Below, piece by piece: positions 13,260 through 22,309 of a DNA stretch of 62,417 nt. Under the pieces are notes generated by a model that worked only from the letters and a program-made list of their open reading frames with translations, was not told the DNA's origin and searched no databases. The DNA lies in the NCBI GenBank assembly GCA_014762645.1, contig JABURP010000093.1:1-62417 (forward strand), given 5' to 3'. Every line of letters begins with the position of its first letter. Position 1 is the first letter of the stretch. The position numbers and the translations under genes were made by a program. The DNA is from Crocinitomicaceae bacterium. Its GTDB lineage: Bacteria > Bacteroidota > Bacteroidia > Flavobacteriales_D > Crocinitomicaceae.

Positions 13260-15500
13260 ATGCAAAAAATCACCATGAAACAATTAAGTTTAGTTACAGC
13301 ACTTTTAATTCATTTCGGCATAAGTGCACAAGGTCTTTATGAGTTAAATAACATTACAGAAATCAAGTTGTATTTTGATGATGCTAATTGGGATGCCACT
13401 ATGGATACCTATTATGCAAATGATATGGATGAGCTTCTGTTTGGCTCATGTGAAATTAACGGTGTAAGTTTTGACAGTGTGGGGGTGGCATATAAGGGGA
13501 ATTCTACCTACAACGAAAACAATCTAAAGAACCCGTTAAAAATTAAATTGGCAGAGGTATATAGTTTTCAGGAATACCATGGGTGTCAAACTTTAAAGCT
13601 GTCAAATAGTTTTAAGGATCCTTCTTATGTTCGTGAGGTATTGTCTTATGAAATAGCACGAAAATATATGGATGCACCATTGTCTAACTATGCAAAGGTT
13701 TTTATAAATGATCAGTATTATGGCTTGTTTGTCAGCTCTGAATCCGTAAATGGTGATTATATGGAAAGTCGCTTTTACTGTGATGATGATAATACCCGTG
13801 TAAAGTGTAATCCGGAATATGGATTGGGTAGTTCTTCACTGGAGTATTTAGGAGCTGATAGTACGTTGTACTATAATTCGTATGAGATGAAATCAGATTT
13901 TGGTTGGACCGATTTGGTGGATTTATGTTATCAGCTTGAAAATAATCCTTCTCTTATTGAACAGTTTCTTGATGTGGATGCCGCATTGTGGATGTTGGCA
14001 TTTGACAATGTTTTGGTAAACCTTGATAGCTATATAGGGCCGCTAAAACAGAATTACTATCTCATCAGAGATGACAATGGTATTTTTCACCCTGTAATCT
14101 GGGACCTGAACCAATCTTTTGCCAGTTTTACCATGTTAGGAGGTCCTCCGGGTCCTCCAGTGCTAAGTGATTATACCGACCTGGATCTTTTTCATAATGA
14201 AACAGACGCCACTTATCCGCTGGTTTTCTTTTTACTCTCCAATCCGCGATACAGAAAAATGTATGTGGCGCATTGTAAAACAATAGTTGAAGAGAATTTT
14301 GCCAATGGAGAATATTATACAAGGGGACAGGCGCTTCAAAACATCATTGCTACTGAAGTACAGAGCGAACCCAATGGATTTTATTCCTATTCAGAATGTG
14401 TAGCAAATTTGGATGTGTCGGTTGGCAGTGGTCCGCAAAGTGTATATGGTATAAAAGAAGTGATGGATTCCAGAGTAACCTATTATACGAATCATGCATC
14501 ATTTAATTTAACTGCTCCCACCATTTCTAATATTGTAGCTGCCCCTTCGGTTCCGGAGGCCTATGATGTGGTTTCTTTTACTGCAGATATTCAAAATGCC
14601 ACTTACGCATATCTTGGATACAGGTCATACAAAGCGGATGCCTTTCAAAAAGTTCAGATGTTTGATGATGGTTTGCACAATGATGGTGCCGCCTCAGATG
14701 GTGTTTATGGCGTCAGTATAGTGTTGGGTGCGGCAGATATCCAATACTACATCTATGCCGATAATAATGATGCGGGCATGTTTTCACCGGAACGCGCAGA
14801 ACACGAATTTTATGAGTTAACGCTTTCGTCAGGTGTGGTGATCAATGAAATAATGTCATCCAATAACATTACTGCTTATGATGAATATGGCGAGTACAAT
14901 GACTGGATAGAACTCTATAATAACAGTAGCAGTGATGTAGATATTAGCGGATATTTCCTGTCAGATGACCTTTTAATTCCAACAAAATGGCAGATTCCTG
15001 CTGGAACAGTGATTGGAGCAAATGATTATCTGATTATCTGGGCCGATAATGATGGGCAAACCGGGCTTCATGCGAATTTCAAACTTGGCTCTGGTGGAGA
15101 AACATTGCTTTTCTCAGATGCACTAGGAAATCCAATTAATCAGGTGACTTACCCTGAGGTGCATGATAACGGAACTTATGGAAGGTATCCAAATGGAACC
15201 GGAGGTTTTATTCCAATGTATGCTACGTTTAGTGCTGAGAACAGCTATACCTCGGTTAGTATTGAGGAGGAAGAAGTAATTGAGTTGGTGGTTTATCCCA
15301 ATCCAGCGACAGATGTTTTTTATGCAAGGGGGATTGAGAATGAAGGTGAAACAATTCGAATATTTAATCTTAGTGGACAATTGTTAATGGAGAAAATGAT
15401 TCATAATGAAGAAGCTATTGATATCTCCGAAATGCCTTCAGGAACATATTTGGTGCAGTTTACAGTGTCGCAGCAAGTAAAAAAGCTGATGGTCAGGTAA
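13260..15500 (+). CDS. CotH-like protein with lamin-tail and T9SS domain
   Basis: A 746-aa exported protein. A signal peptide is followed by a CotH-like kinase fold (~30-390; VAYKGNSTYNENNLKNPLKIKL, then KLSNSFKDPSYVREVLSYEIAR, then an aspartate-rich HPVIWDLNQSF segment), an Ig-like stretch, a lamin-tail domain (~520-640; VVINEIMSSNN, EYNDWIELYN) and a C-terminal type A sorting domain (VVYPNPATD ... KKLMVR). CotH relatives phosphorylate secreted proteins in Bacillus; here the target is unknown. The sorting domain indicates export by the type IX system and surface attachment or release. The ATG at 13275 is an alternative start. Confidence 0.88.
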   Translation: MQKITMKQLSLVTALLIHFGISAQGLYELNNITEIKLYFDDANWDATMDTYYANDMDELLFGSCEINGVSFDSVGVAYKGNSTYNENNLKNPLKIKLAEVYSFQEYHGCQTLKLSNSFKDPSYVREVLSYEIARKYMDAPLSNYAKVFINDQYYGLFVSSESVNGDYMESRFYCDDDNTRVKCNPEYGLGSSSLEYLGADSTLYYNSYEMKSDFGWTDLVDLCYQLENNPSLIEQFLDVDAALWMLAFDNVLVNLDSYIGPLKQNYYLIRDDNGIFHPVIWDLNQSFASFTMLGGPPGPPVLSDYTDLDLFHNETDATYPLVFFLLSNPRYRKMYVAHCKTIVEENFANGEYYTRGQALQNIIATEVQSEPNGFYSYSECVANLDVSVGSGPQSVYGIKEVMDSRVTYYTNHASFNLTAPTISNIVAAPSVPEAYDVVSFTADIQNATYAYLGYRSYKADAFQKVQMFDDGLHNDGAASDGVYGVSIVLGAADIQYYIYADNNDAGMFSPERAEHEFYELTLSSGVVINEIMSSNNITAYDEYGEYNDWIELYNNSSSDVDISGYFLSDDLLIPTKWQIPAGTVIGANDYLIIWADNDGQTGLHANFKLGSGGETLLFSDALGNPINQVTYPEVHDNGTYGRYPNGTGGFIPMYATFSAENSYTSVSIEEEEVIELVVYPNPATDVFYARGIENEGETIRIFNLSGQLLMEKMIHNEEAIDISEMPSGTYLVQFTVSQQVKKLMVR

Positions 15501-15501
15501 T

Positions 15502-15975
15502 TTAAGGCATGGAGTATGCCTTTACTTTATCAAACTCTTTTTTATAGTTGGCCGTGTATGCTTTCTCACCAACGCGATATTTGCGGGCGTATTCCCAGCT
15601 CTTGTCGTATGGAATTACAACGTAGTAAATTCCTTTATGTTCTCGCGCATAGAATTTCTTTTGAACAGTGGTGTCCACCTGAGTAGTGGAGTCGGGATAT
15701 AATTCACGTTCAGGTTGGTATGATTGGTAACGCGATCCGTCAAAAATAACACTGTCACCTTTGGCCAGTGATAAAGGTTTACCATCAAAATAAATATATG
15801 GCAGTGTTAAATTGGTGTGTGCGATATAGGTATAACTGAAACTATAAGACACGCCACCATCTGCAATACCAGAATAAGTGGTGGTTGAAGTTGCAAGGAT
15901 ATTCTCAAAATGTGATTGTGCTATCGCATTTTGCACGCCAACGAAAAAAGCAATGGTCAATACAATTGTCTTCAT
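15502..15975 (-). CDS. Hypothetical exported protein
   Basis: A 157-aa protein with a clear signal peptide (MKTIVLTIAFFVGVQNAIAQ). The mature part is beta-rich and ends in a lysine/tyrosine-rich tail. No family recognised. It converges with the CotH gene, whose stop is 1 nt away, and starts 35 nt after the SDR gene on the same strand, so the two may be co-transcribed. Confidence 0.7.
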   Translation of the reverse strand: MKTIVLTIAFFVGVQNAIAQSHFENILATSTTTYSGIADGGVSYSFSYTYIAHTNLTLPYIYFDGKPLSLAKGDSVIFDGSRYQSYQPERELYPDSTTQVDTTVQKKFYAREHKGIYYVVIPYDKSWEYARKYRVGEKAYTANYKKEFDKVKAYSMP

Positions 15976-16009
15976 ATTAATTCTTTATACAAATATGAGA
16001 CCAATTTGT

Positions 16010-16927
16010 TCAACGATCGAGCATCAAATTCTTGACAGATTCGTTCAATTCTGAGTGGTCAAACTCAAATCCTGTACGCAACAATTTCTCACTGGATACC
16101 CGGCTACCTTTCAGGACAATATTTGCCATCTGACCAAACATCAGCTTGAGTACAAAAGAAGGAGCGTTCGGAAGCCATATTTTTTTATTGAGAGCATGGG
16201 CTATGGCCTGTGTAAGCTGATTGTTCGTAACATGATCCGGAGCAACGACATTGTACGGTCCTTCAAACTTTTTATCTGCTATCGATTTTATATAAAATTG
16301 AACCAGATCATCAATGTGTACCCAGGGAACATATTGTTTACCTGATCCCAATGCAACACCAACCCCCATTTTTACTGGTTTAGCAATGCGCTCCAGTGCT
16401 CCGCCGCTTCTGCTCAAAACTACTGGTGTGCGTACTTTAACTACACGATCTGCGTTAGCGCTGAATAGATCTGCTGCGGCTTCCCAGTCTTTTGAGACTT
16501 TAGCTAAAAAGTCATTGTCATCATACGATTCTGGGACATCATCTTCAGTAAAAATTTTTTCGGTTGTAACTGTTCCATAGATACTTACACCTGAAGCAGA
16601 AATAAAAGCGTTGATCTTTTGATTGTTTAAATGCTTTCGTAAAACGTGGATGGACTTTATTCTGGAATCATAAATAAGTTGCTTCCTTTTATTCGTCCAT
16701 CTTCCTGAACTCACGTCATAACCGGCAAGGTGAATTATATGGTCAACTCCTGCTAATGCACCTGTCTCAATTGTTTCCTGGTCCACATCCCAGGTGAAAA
16801 CTTCTACTCCTTCTATTGGCTGCTTACTTCTGGATAAAACGCGAACACGATAACCCATCTCCAGCAATTTTGGAATGAGTGCCGAACCGATCATACCCGA
16901 TCCACCAGTTATAAGAATGGTTTCCAT
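16010..16927 (-). CDS. TIGR01777-family NAD(P)-dependent epimerase
   Basis: A 305-aa short-chain dehydrogenase of the YfcH/SDR39U1 type. Rossmann motif GGSGMIG is at residues 8-14, followed by HLAGYDVSSGRWT and a VSIYG Ser/Tyr region. The C-terminal ~60 residues (LPNAPSFVLKLMFGQMA, then GSRVSSEKLLRTGF) match the DUF1731 tail of the family. The natural substrate is unknown. It is cytosolic and conserved in Bacteroidota. Confidence 0.9.
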   Translation of the reverse strand: METILITGGSGMIGSALIPKLLEMGYRVRVLSRSKQPIEGVEVFTWDVDQETIETGALAGVDHIIHLAGYDVSSGRWTNKRKQLIYDSRIKSIHVLRKHLNNQKINAFISASGVSIYGTVTTEKIFTEDDVPESYDDNDFLAKVSKDWEAAADLFSANADRVVKVRTPVVLSRSGGALERIAKPVKMGVGVALGSGKQYVPWVHIDDLVQFYIKSIADKKFEGPYNVVAPDHVTNNQLTQAIAHALNKKIWLPNAPSFVLKLMFGQMANIVLKGSRVSSEKLLRTGFEFDHSELNESVKNLMLDR

Positions 16928-17006
16928 GCAATAAAGGTAAGATGAAATATTTTCCTTATACTGTTTTTAACAGCTCAATAAGAAAATTGTTTTGAAGTGA
17001 GTAAAA

Positions 17007-17243
17007 ATGTCCTTTTTTCGAAGACAAATAAGAAGGTTATTGACCACAGATCGTTATATATTGGATCTTGGACTAATTATTTCATTTGCTTTATCCATGC
17101 CGGTTTTTGCCGAGCTATTGCGAATTAACGCTTCCAGTTTACAGATTATAGGAGGTTGTCTTGTTCCTTGGGTTGTGGTTTGGGCAATTATTTTTCTCTT
17201 ACAAAAACGAATAGAAAAACAAGAAGCTATTCCTCCAGATTAG
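17007..17243 (+). CDS. Small two-TM membrane protein
   Basis: A 78-aa protein with a basic N-terminus (FFRRQIRR) and two hydrophobic segments at about residues 18-36 and 44-66, ending in a charged tail. Its last 17 nt overlap the 3' end of the convergent metH gene. Unrecognised; a real gene is supported by a clean start, membrane pattern and spacing. Confidence 0.6.
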   Translation: MSFFRRQIRRLLTTDRYILDLGLIISFALSMPVFAELLRINASSLQIIGGCLVPWVVVWAIIFLLQKRIEKQEAIPPD

Positions 17244-19935
17244 GGGTTAACCACCTTTTCATTTCATCTGTTGATATTCCCTTTCGTTTTGCGAGACTTT
17301 CCACCTGATCCATTTTGATCTTTCCAACACCAAAGTAATGTGATTCAGGATGTGCAAAATACCAACCGCTAACGGATGAAGCCGGCATCATAGCCAAACT
17401 TTCAGTGAGTGTAACACCTGTTAATTCTGTCGCATTAAGTATTTTAAACAAACCTGTTTTTTCAGTGTGATCAGGATTGGCAGGATAACCTGGAGCTGGT
17501 CGAATTCCTCTATATTTTTCCTTTATAAGGTCATCATTGCTGAGTTTTTCTTTTTCGTATCCCCAAAACTCCTGTCTTACCCGTTCATGCATGCGTTCAG
17601 CAAATGCCTCTGCAAGTCTGTCAGCTAATGCTTTGAGCATGATCGCATTGTAATCGTCATGATCACTTTCAAACTCAGCCAGCTTTTTTTCTATGCCGAC
17701 ACCTGCTGTCACCACAAATCCACCAACGTAATCCTGGAAACCGCTTTCCTTTGGAGCAACAAAATCTGCCAGGCATTCATTTTTTGCAGATGCTACTTTT
17801 TGCAATTGCTGGCGCATTCCAAATTGAGTGTGTTTACCATCAGGTGTCTCAATTTCAATATCGTCATCATTCACCGAATTTGCAGGCCAAATACCAACTA
17901 CAGCTCTTGCTTCAAGCCATTTTTCTTCAATGATCTTATTGAGCATTGTTTGGGCATCATGGAACAATTGGGTGGCTTCGGCGCCCAGTTTGGTATCTTT
18001 CAAAATGTCCGGATATTTCTTCTTTAATTCCCAGGTATAAAAGAAAGGTGTCCAGTCAATATAATCTCTCAACTCCTGTAGGGAATAATCTGTAAAAACT
18101 TTAGTGCCTGTGAAGTTGGGAACAGCAATATCTTCTTGTTTCCAGTCAATTTTGTATTTGTTTTTGCGCGCTTCTTCCAGCGATAAGAACTTCTTGAAAT
18201 CTTTCTTTTTGGCGTAGTTTACTCGTACTTTCTCGTATTCCTCTTTTATTTTGGCATTGAAGTTATCTCGGTCTTCACTCAGCAAGCTTCCCACTACGGT
18301 AACAGAACGTGATGCATCCAGCACATGAACCGTTTGACCCTTTGTGTAGTTTTGATCAATTTTGACTGCCGTATGTACTTTTGAAGTGGTTGCACCACCA
18401 ATTAGAAGGGGGATATTCATATCCATTTTCTCCATTTCCTGGGCCACATGCACCATTTCATCCAGCGAAGGAGTGATTAATCCGGAAAGTCCAATGATAT
18501 CGACCTTCTGTTTTTTGGCTTCATCCAGAATTTTATCGGCAGGAACCATGACACCAAGATCAATGATTTCATAGTTATTGCAACCCAATACTACACCGAC
18601 AATGTTTTTTCCAATATCGTGAACATCTCCTTTTACTGTAGCCAGTAAAACTTTACCATTGGTTTGTCCCTCTTCTTTTTCAGCCTCAATATAAGGCAGC
18701 AGATGAGCTACAGCTTTTTTCATTACACGAGCAGACTTTACCACTTGCGGCAAAAACATTTTTCCCGATCCAAACAGGTCACCCACTACATTCATTCCTA
18801 TCATAAGATGACCTTCAATCACTTCTATAGGTTTATTCACAAGTAAACGGGCTTCTTCTACGTCCTGTTCAATGAAATCGGTTATTCCCTTTACCAGAGA
18901 ATGTGTGATGCGTTCCTGGAGATTATTCTTTCTCCACTCAAGATCTACTTTCTTGGCTTTGACACTTCCGGTAACCGTTTCCGCAAACTCCAGTAGGCGT
19001 TCGGTGGCATCTTCTCTCCGGTCCAGTAAAACATCTTCAACGTGTTCCAGCAAATCTTTGGGGATGTCGTCATATACTTCAAGCATGGTCGGATTCACAA
19101 TACCCATGTCCAGGCCTTCTTTTATAGCGTGGTATAAAAATGCAGAATGCATAGCTTCCCGCACCGAATTATTTCCACGAAAAGAAAAAGACACATTTGA
19201 AATACCACCACTTACATGAGCACCCGGTAAATTTTCGCGGATCCATCTTGTAGCCTTGAAAAAGTCCAGTGCATTTTTGCGGTGTTCATCCATTCCGGTT
19301 GCCACCGGAAATACGTTAGGGTCAAAAATTATATCCTGAGGAGGGAACTTAACCTGATCTACCAAAATACGGTAAGAGCGTTCACACATTTGTATTCGCT
19401 TCTCGTAGGTGTCAGCTTGTCCCTCTTCATCAAAAGCCATCACAACAACTGCGGCTCCGTATTGTTTGATTTTTTTAGCCTGACGAATAAACTCTTCTTC
19501 TCCTTCTTTGAGTGAAATGGAGTTGACCACACATTTTCCCTGTACACATTGGAGTCCTGCTTCAATGATCTCCCATTTTGATGAGTCAATCATTACAGGA
19601 ACACGGGCAATATCCGGCTCTGCAGCAATTAAATTCAGGAATTTCACCATGGCTTCTTTCCCGTTGATCAATCCATCATCCATATTGATGTCAATGATCT
19701 GGGCACCACCTTCTACCTGATCCCTGGCAATGGAAAGTGCTTCATCAAAATTCCCTTCATTGATCAAACGCAAGAATTTCCGGGATCCGGCTACATTGGT
19801 CCGTTCTCCAACGTTAATAAAATTGGAATCCGGCGTTACAACAAGAGCCTCCAATCCACTCAACTTCATAGGTGGAAGATCACTCCACTTGAATTCGTAT
19901 TTACCTGTATAATCCGGGTGTATGCTCATGGTCAA
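17227..19935 (-). CDS. metH: Methionine synthase, pterin/B12/activation half
   Basis: A 902-aa protein covering the C-terminal modules of cobalamin-dependent methionine synthase. Order: pterin-binding domain ([17 protein letters not shown] near 41), B12 cap, cobalamin-binding domain with the lower-ligand motif DVHDIGKN (~435), and the AdoMet-binding activation domain ([17 protein letters not shown] near 825). It transfers the methyl group from methyl-tetrahydrofolate to homocysteine via cobalamin. The homocysteine domain is on a separate gene (20993-21988); together they equal the 1.2-kb-residue single-chain enzyme of E. coli. Regulated by the SAM riboswitch upstream of the operon. Confidence 0.95.
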   Translation of the reverse strand: MTMSIHPDYTGKYEFKWSDLPPMKLSGLEALVVTPDSNFINVGERTNVAGSRKFLRLINEGNFDEALSIARDQVEGGAQIIDINMDDGLINGKEAMVKFLNLIAAEPDIARVPVMIDSSKWEIIEAGLQCVQGKCVVNSISLKEGEEEFIRQAKKIKQYGAAVVVMAFDEEGQADTYEKRIQMCERSYRILVDQVKFPPQDIIFDPNVFPVATGMDEHRKNALDFFKATRWIRENLPGAHVSGGISNVSFSFRGNNSVREAMHSAFLYHAIKEGLDMGIVNPTMLEVYDDIPKDLLEHVEDVLLDRREDATERLLEFAETVTGSVKAKKVDLEWRKNNLQERITHSLVKGITDFIEQDVEEARLLVNKPIEVIEGHLMIGMNVVGDLFGSGKMFLPQVVKSARVMKKAVAHLLPYIEAEKEEGQTNGKVLLATVKGDVHDIGKNIVGVVLGCNNYEIIDLGVMVPADKILDEAKKQKVDIIGLSGLITPSLDEMVHVAQEMEKMDMNIPLLIGGATTSKVHTAVKIDQNYTKGQTVHVLDASRSVTVVGSLLSEDRDNFNAKIKEEYEKVRVNYAKKKDFKKFLSLEEARKNKYKIDWKQEDIAVPNFTGTKVFTDYSLQELRDYIDWTPFFYTWELKKKYPDILKDTKLGAEATQLFHDAQTMLNKIIEEKWLEARAVVGIWPANSVNDDDIEIETPDGKHTQFGMRQQLQKVASAKNECLADFVAPKESGFQDYVGGFVVTAGVGIEKKLAEFESDHDDYNAIMLKALADRLAEAFAERMHERVRQEFWGYEKEKLSNDDLIKEKYRGIRPAPGYPANPDHTEKTGLFKILNATELTGVTLTESLAMMPASSVSGWYFAHPESHYFGVGKIKMDQVESLAKRKGISTDEMKRWLTPNLEE

Positions 19936-20040
19936 TTATCAATGTTCAATTATCAATTATCAATTATCAATGTTCAATTATCAATTATCAATGTTCAATT
20001 ATCAATTATCAATGTTCAATTATCAATGTTCAATTGTCAA
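19932..20040. repeat. Tandem AT-rich repeat flanking IVP gene
   Basis: About eight head-to-tail units of TCAATTATCAATGT or TCAATTATCAAT fill the gap between metH and the four-helix-bundle gene; the last units form the end of that gene (IDN-stop). A diverged set of similar words (CAATTGGTCATTG, CAAATTGTCCATTG) lies on the other side at 20470-20513. Such repeats are the usual borders of IVP-type insertions. Confidence 0.8.
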
Positions 20041-20398
20041 TTGGGAATTTTGATTTCTTTGTTGTTCTAATAATTGTGAATAAAATTTTCGCTAGTTCAT
20101 CTGCCTCAGTTATAAATGGGTCTGTGATCTTCCTATCAACCAGCCCTGAATCACGCATTAATCTTAGCCAGAATCTTGATTCTCTTGCTTCTTTGTAGGC
20201 GATTCCTAGTTTAGCTGAAAAATCTTTTCTGCTGTATCCTCCAACACCCTCTTCACTATTTGCCCCAACAGAAGTAGAAGAACGAATTAGTTGACGCGTT
20301 AGATCATATTCTTTCTTTTGTTTTTGTACCTCCCAACACATCTGTAAAACATTTAGACTAAAGTCATAACTTTTCTTAAGTAGGATATTCTCTTTCAT
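20030..20398 (-). CDS. Four-helix bundle protein (IVP/S23 family)
   Basis: A 122-aa protein matching the 23S rRNA intervening-sequence (IVP) four-helix-bundle family: LIRSSTSVGANSEEGVGG at residues 37-54 is the family hallmark, followed by EARESRFWLRL. The natural role is unknown; members occur as mobile-looking single genes scattered in Bacteroidota genomes. This one sits inside the metH operon, flanked by AATTATCAAT-type repeats on both sides, so it is probably an inserted unit co-transcribed with the operon. Confidence 0.92.
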   Translation of the reverse strand: MKENILLKKSYDFSLNVLQMCWEVQKQKKEYDLTRQLIRSSTSVGANSEEGVGGYSRKDFSAKLGIAYKEARESRFWLRLMRDSGLVDRKITDPFITEADELAKILFTIIRTTKKSKFPIDN

Positions 20399-20513
20399 TT
20401 TATAGATTTTGATTAAAATCTGAAAACTACTTAAATATTTAAATTCCAGATGTTAAGGGTGAGGGAAGTTCAATTGGTCATTGTGCATTGTCTATTGCAA
20501 ATTGTCCATTGAA

Positions 20514-20951
20514 CTACATAACAACGGCCCATTCATCTTCGCCACCGCTGGCATTGGTCCAATCTTTGAATTTTTCAGATCCTCCTCTGGCAGACCAGTC
20601 TGAATCAATCGTAAGTTTTGAACTGATTCCTCCACGTGGATTACAAACCATAGTGATTCTAAGTCTTTCCGGCGTATAAACCTCCATTAAGTGATCGTAA
20701 AATATATTGATCAGACGTTCATACGAAACCACGATATCTCTGAGATGGTAGGCGTAATGTTTTAATGATTTCAATTCAATGATTTTGTCGTTTGGATAAA
20801 AGGTAAGAAACACCGTTGCGAAGTCAGGTTGTTCCTGCACGCCCAAAAATGTGAATTCAGGAATTTTCACTTTGATTTCGTATGCTTCTTTCGTTGGATT
20901 TGGAAGTGCTACCAAAATTCCTTTATCTATTTCTTTCCAGAGTTTTGCCAT
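20514..20951 (-). CDS. QueF-like T-fold protein lacking the catalytic Cys
   Basis: A 145-aa protein of the tunnelling-fold (QueF) family: PEFTFLGVQEQPDFA at 31-45, ELKSLKHY at 59-66 and NPRGGIS at 104-110 align with B. subtilis QueF. The catalytic Cys55 is Gly37 and His96 is Tyr78; Asp62 (Asp43) and Glu97 (Glu79) remain. It therefore should not reduce preQ0 by the known thioimide mechanism. It lies between the two metH halves, 41 nt after metH1. Relatives of the same fold act on pterins and folates, so a folate-linked role is an attractive guess; annotation as preQ1 synthase would be doubtful. Confidence 0.75.
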   Translation of the reverse strand: MAKLWKEIDKGILVALPNPTKEAYEIKVKIPEFTFLGVQEQPDFATVFLTFYPNDKIIELKSLKHYAYHLRDIVVSYERLINIFYDHLMEVYTPERLRITMVCNPRGGISSKLTIDSDWSARGGSEKFKDWTNASGGEDEWAVVM

Positions 20952-20992
20952 AATAATTCAATGTTTCGTGCCGCGAAGTTACACAACACGTT

Positions 20993-21988
20993 TTAACTTA
21001 CTTTTTTATATTGTGTTTGATTTTCTACTAATTCTACCATTGCTTTGATGTGGTCTGGAGTGGTTCCGCAGCATCCACCAACAATGTTTACTAATCCTTC
21101 GTCCAGGAAAGTTTTAATTTGATCAGCCATCATTTCAGGCGTTTCATCATATTCGCCCATTTCATTGGGTAATCCCGCATTTGGGTGGGCCGATACAAAA
21201 AACGGTGCCTTCTTTTTGAGTACCTGTAAATAGGGGCGCAAGGCATTTGCTCCCAAAGCACAATTCAACCCGATACTTAATAGATCAGCATGTTGAACAG
21301 AAATTAGGAATGCTTCAGCCGTTTGGCCGGATAATGTTCTGCCGCTGGCATCCGTAATAGTACCAGAAACCATAACAGGTAAGTTCGTACCGAGTTCTTC
21401 CTGAACCTCGTTAATTGCAAATAAAGCTGATTTGGCATTGAGGGTATCAAATACCGTTTCCACCAACAAAATATCCGAGCCCCCTTCGATTAAGCCTTTC
21501 ACCTGCTCCTTATATGCTTCTGTGAGTTTCTCAAAAGTGATAGCTCTGTATCCGGGATCATTTACATCCGGTGAAATGGACAACGTTGCGTTCGTTGGAC
21601 CTATTGATCCTGCAACAAACCGGGGTTTATCAGGCGTTAGTTCATTGTATTTTTCACATGCTTCTTTTGCAATTTTTGCGCCGTGAAAATTGATGTCGTA
21701 AACTGCCTTTTCAAGTCCGTAATCCGCCTGTGCAATTGAAGTTCCTGAAAAAGTGTTAGTTTCTAAGATGTCTGCACCTGCCTCCAGGTAAGCTTCATGA
21801 ATTTCCCGTATAATCTCCGGCCGCGTTAATACTAAAAGATCATTGTTACCCTGTAAAGACGAAGGATGATCTTCAAACCATCCTTTTCGGAAATCTTCCT
21901 CCGTTAATTTGTAGCGCTGGATCATAGTGCCCATAGCGCCATCCAGTACCAAAATGCGATCCTTCAATATTTCTTTTATATCTGCCAT
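20993..21988 (-). CDS. metH: Methionine synthase, homocysteine methyltransferase half
   Basis: A 331-aa Hcy-binding domain protein: [10 protein letters not shown] at 14-23, ETNTFSGTS near 76, GLNCALG near 240 (first zinc Cys) and GGCCGTTP near 307 (zinc Cys pair). It binds zinc-activated homocysteine and accepts the methyl group from the B12 half encoded at 17227-19935. First gene of the operon, directly under a SAM riboswitch, with an ATG at 21988 after a small hairpin (22001-22017). Split metH is found in several Bacteroidota, but here two genes stand between the halves. Confidence 0.95.
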   Translation of the reverse strand: MADIKEILKDRILVLDGAMGTMIQRYKLTEEDFRKGWFEDHPSSLQGNNDLLVLTRPEIIREIHEAYLEAGADILETNTFSGTSIAQADYGLEKAVYDINFHGAKIAKEACEKYNELTPDKPRFVAGSIGPTNATLSISPDVNDPGYRAITFEKLTEAYKEQVKGLIEGGSDILLVETVFDTLNAKSALFAINEVQEELGTNLPVMVSGTITDASGRTLSGQTAEAFLISVQHADLLSIGLNCALGANALRPYLQVLKKKAPFFVSAHPNAGLPNEMGEYDETPEMMADQIKTFLDEGLVNIVGGCCGTTPDHIKAMVELVENQTQYKKVS

Positions 21989-22024
21989 AAATTCATTTTT
22001 CCGATACGAGATCGGAATATGTGC

Positions 22025-22160
22025 GGGACCGGTATGTGATCGATTTTCAACTTATATTATCAGGAAAAAAATCCTGATGGGAATTGGCACCTTTTCAGTT
22101 CGAAAACCGAGAGGTTGCCAAGGTTTCACAGGGCCGGTCCCTCCACCTTTCTTTATAAGT
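22025..22160 (-). ncRNA. SAM-I riboswitch and expression platform
   Basis: Minus-strand aptamer 22160-22051: P1 CTTATA/TATAAG, the conserved CTGTGAAACCTTGGCAACC core and GGTGCCAATTCC. Downstream, CCGGTCCC (plus-strand GGGACCGG 22025-22032) is the exact 8-nt complement of GGGACCGG in the 5' part of the aptamer (22141-22134), giving a ready alternative pairing. A small hairpin (22001-22017) lies just before the metH start. It should shut off the operon when S-adenosylmethionine is high. Confidence 0.93.
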
Positions 22161-22178
22161 TTATACTAAGAACTGGTA

Positions 22179-22209
22179 CAAAGGTATAATGAATCTTTTT
22201 AATGGCAAA
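22179..22209 (-). promoter_or_regulatory. metH operon promoter
   Basis: Minus-strand TTTG (22209-22206), exactly 19 nt, then TACCTTTG (22186-22179): a perfect match to the Bacteroidota consensus TTTG-N19-TAnnTTTG. Transcription would start ~12 nt before the riboswitch P1. Confidence 0.8.
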
Positions 22210-22268
22210 GTAAGATATGGGAACTTTGTGGCGAGAAGACATCATTTTCGAATTCAATTTCGATAATG

Positions 22269-22276
22269 TATCTTTG
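22269..22276 (+). promoter_or_regulatory. -7 promoter box for FG-GAP protein gene
   Basis: TATCTTTG fits TAnnTTTG, 33 nt before the ATG at 22310. No good -33 element is seen. It supports the later start codon over the one at 22217. Confidence 0.45.
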
Positions 22277-22309
22277 AATGGTATACGCTTTTGCCCAAAA
22301 CTATTTTAC

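Noticed and set aside
19932-20040. CRISPR array
   Set aside because: Units are contiguous, AT-rich and without spacers, and no cas gene is near; it is a simple tandem repeat.
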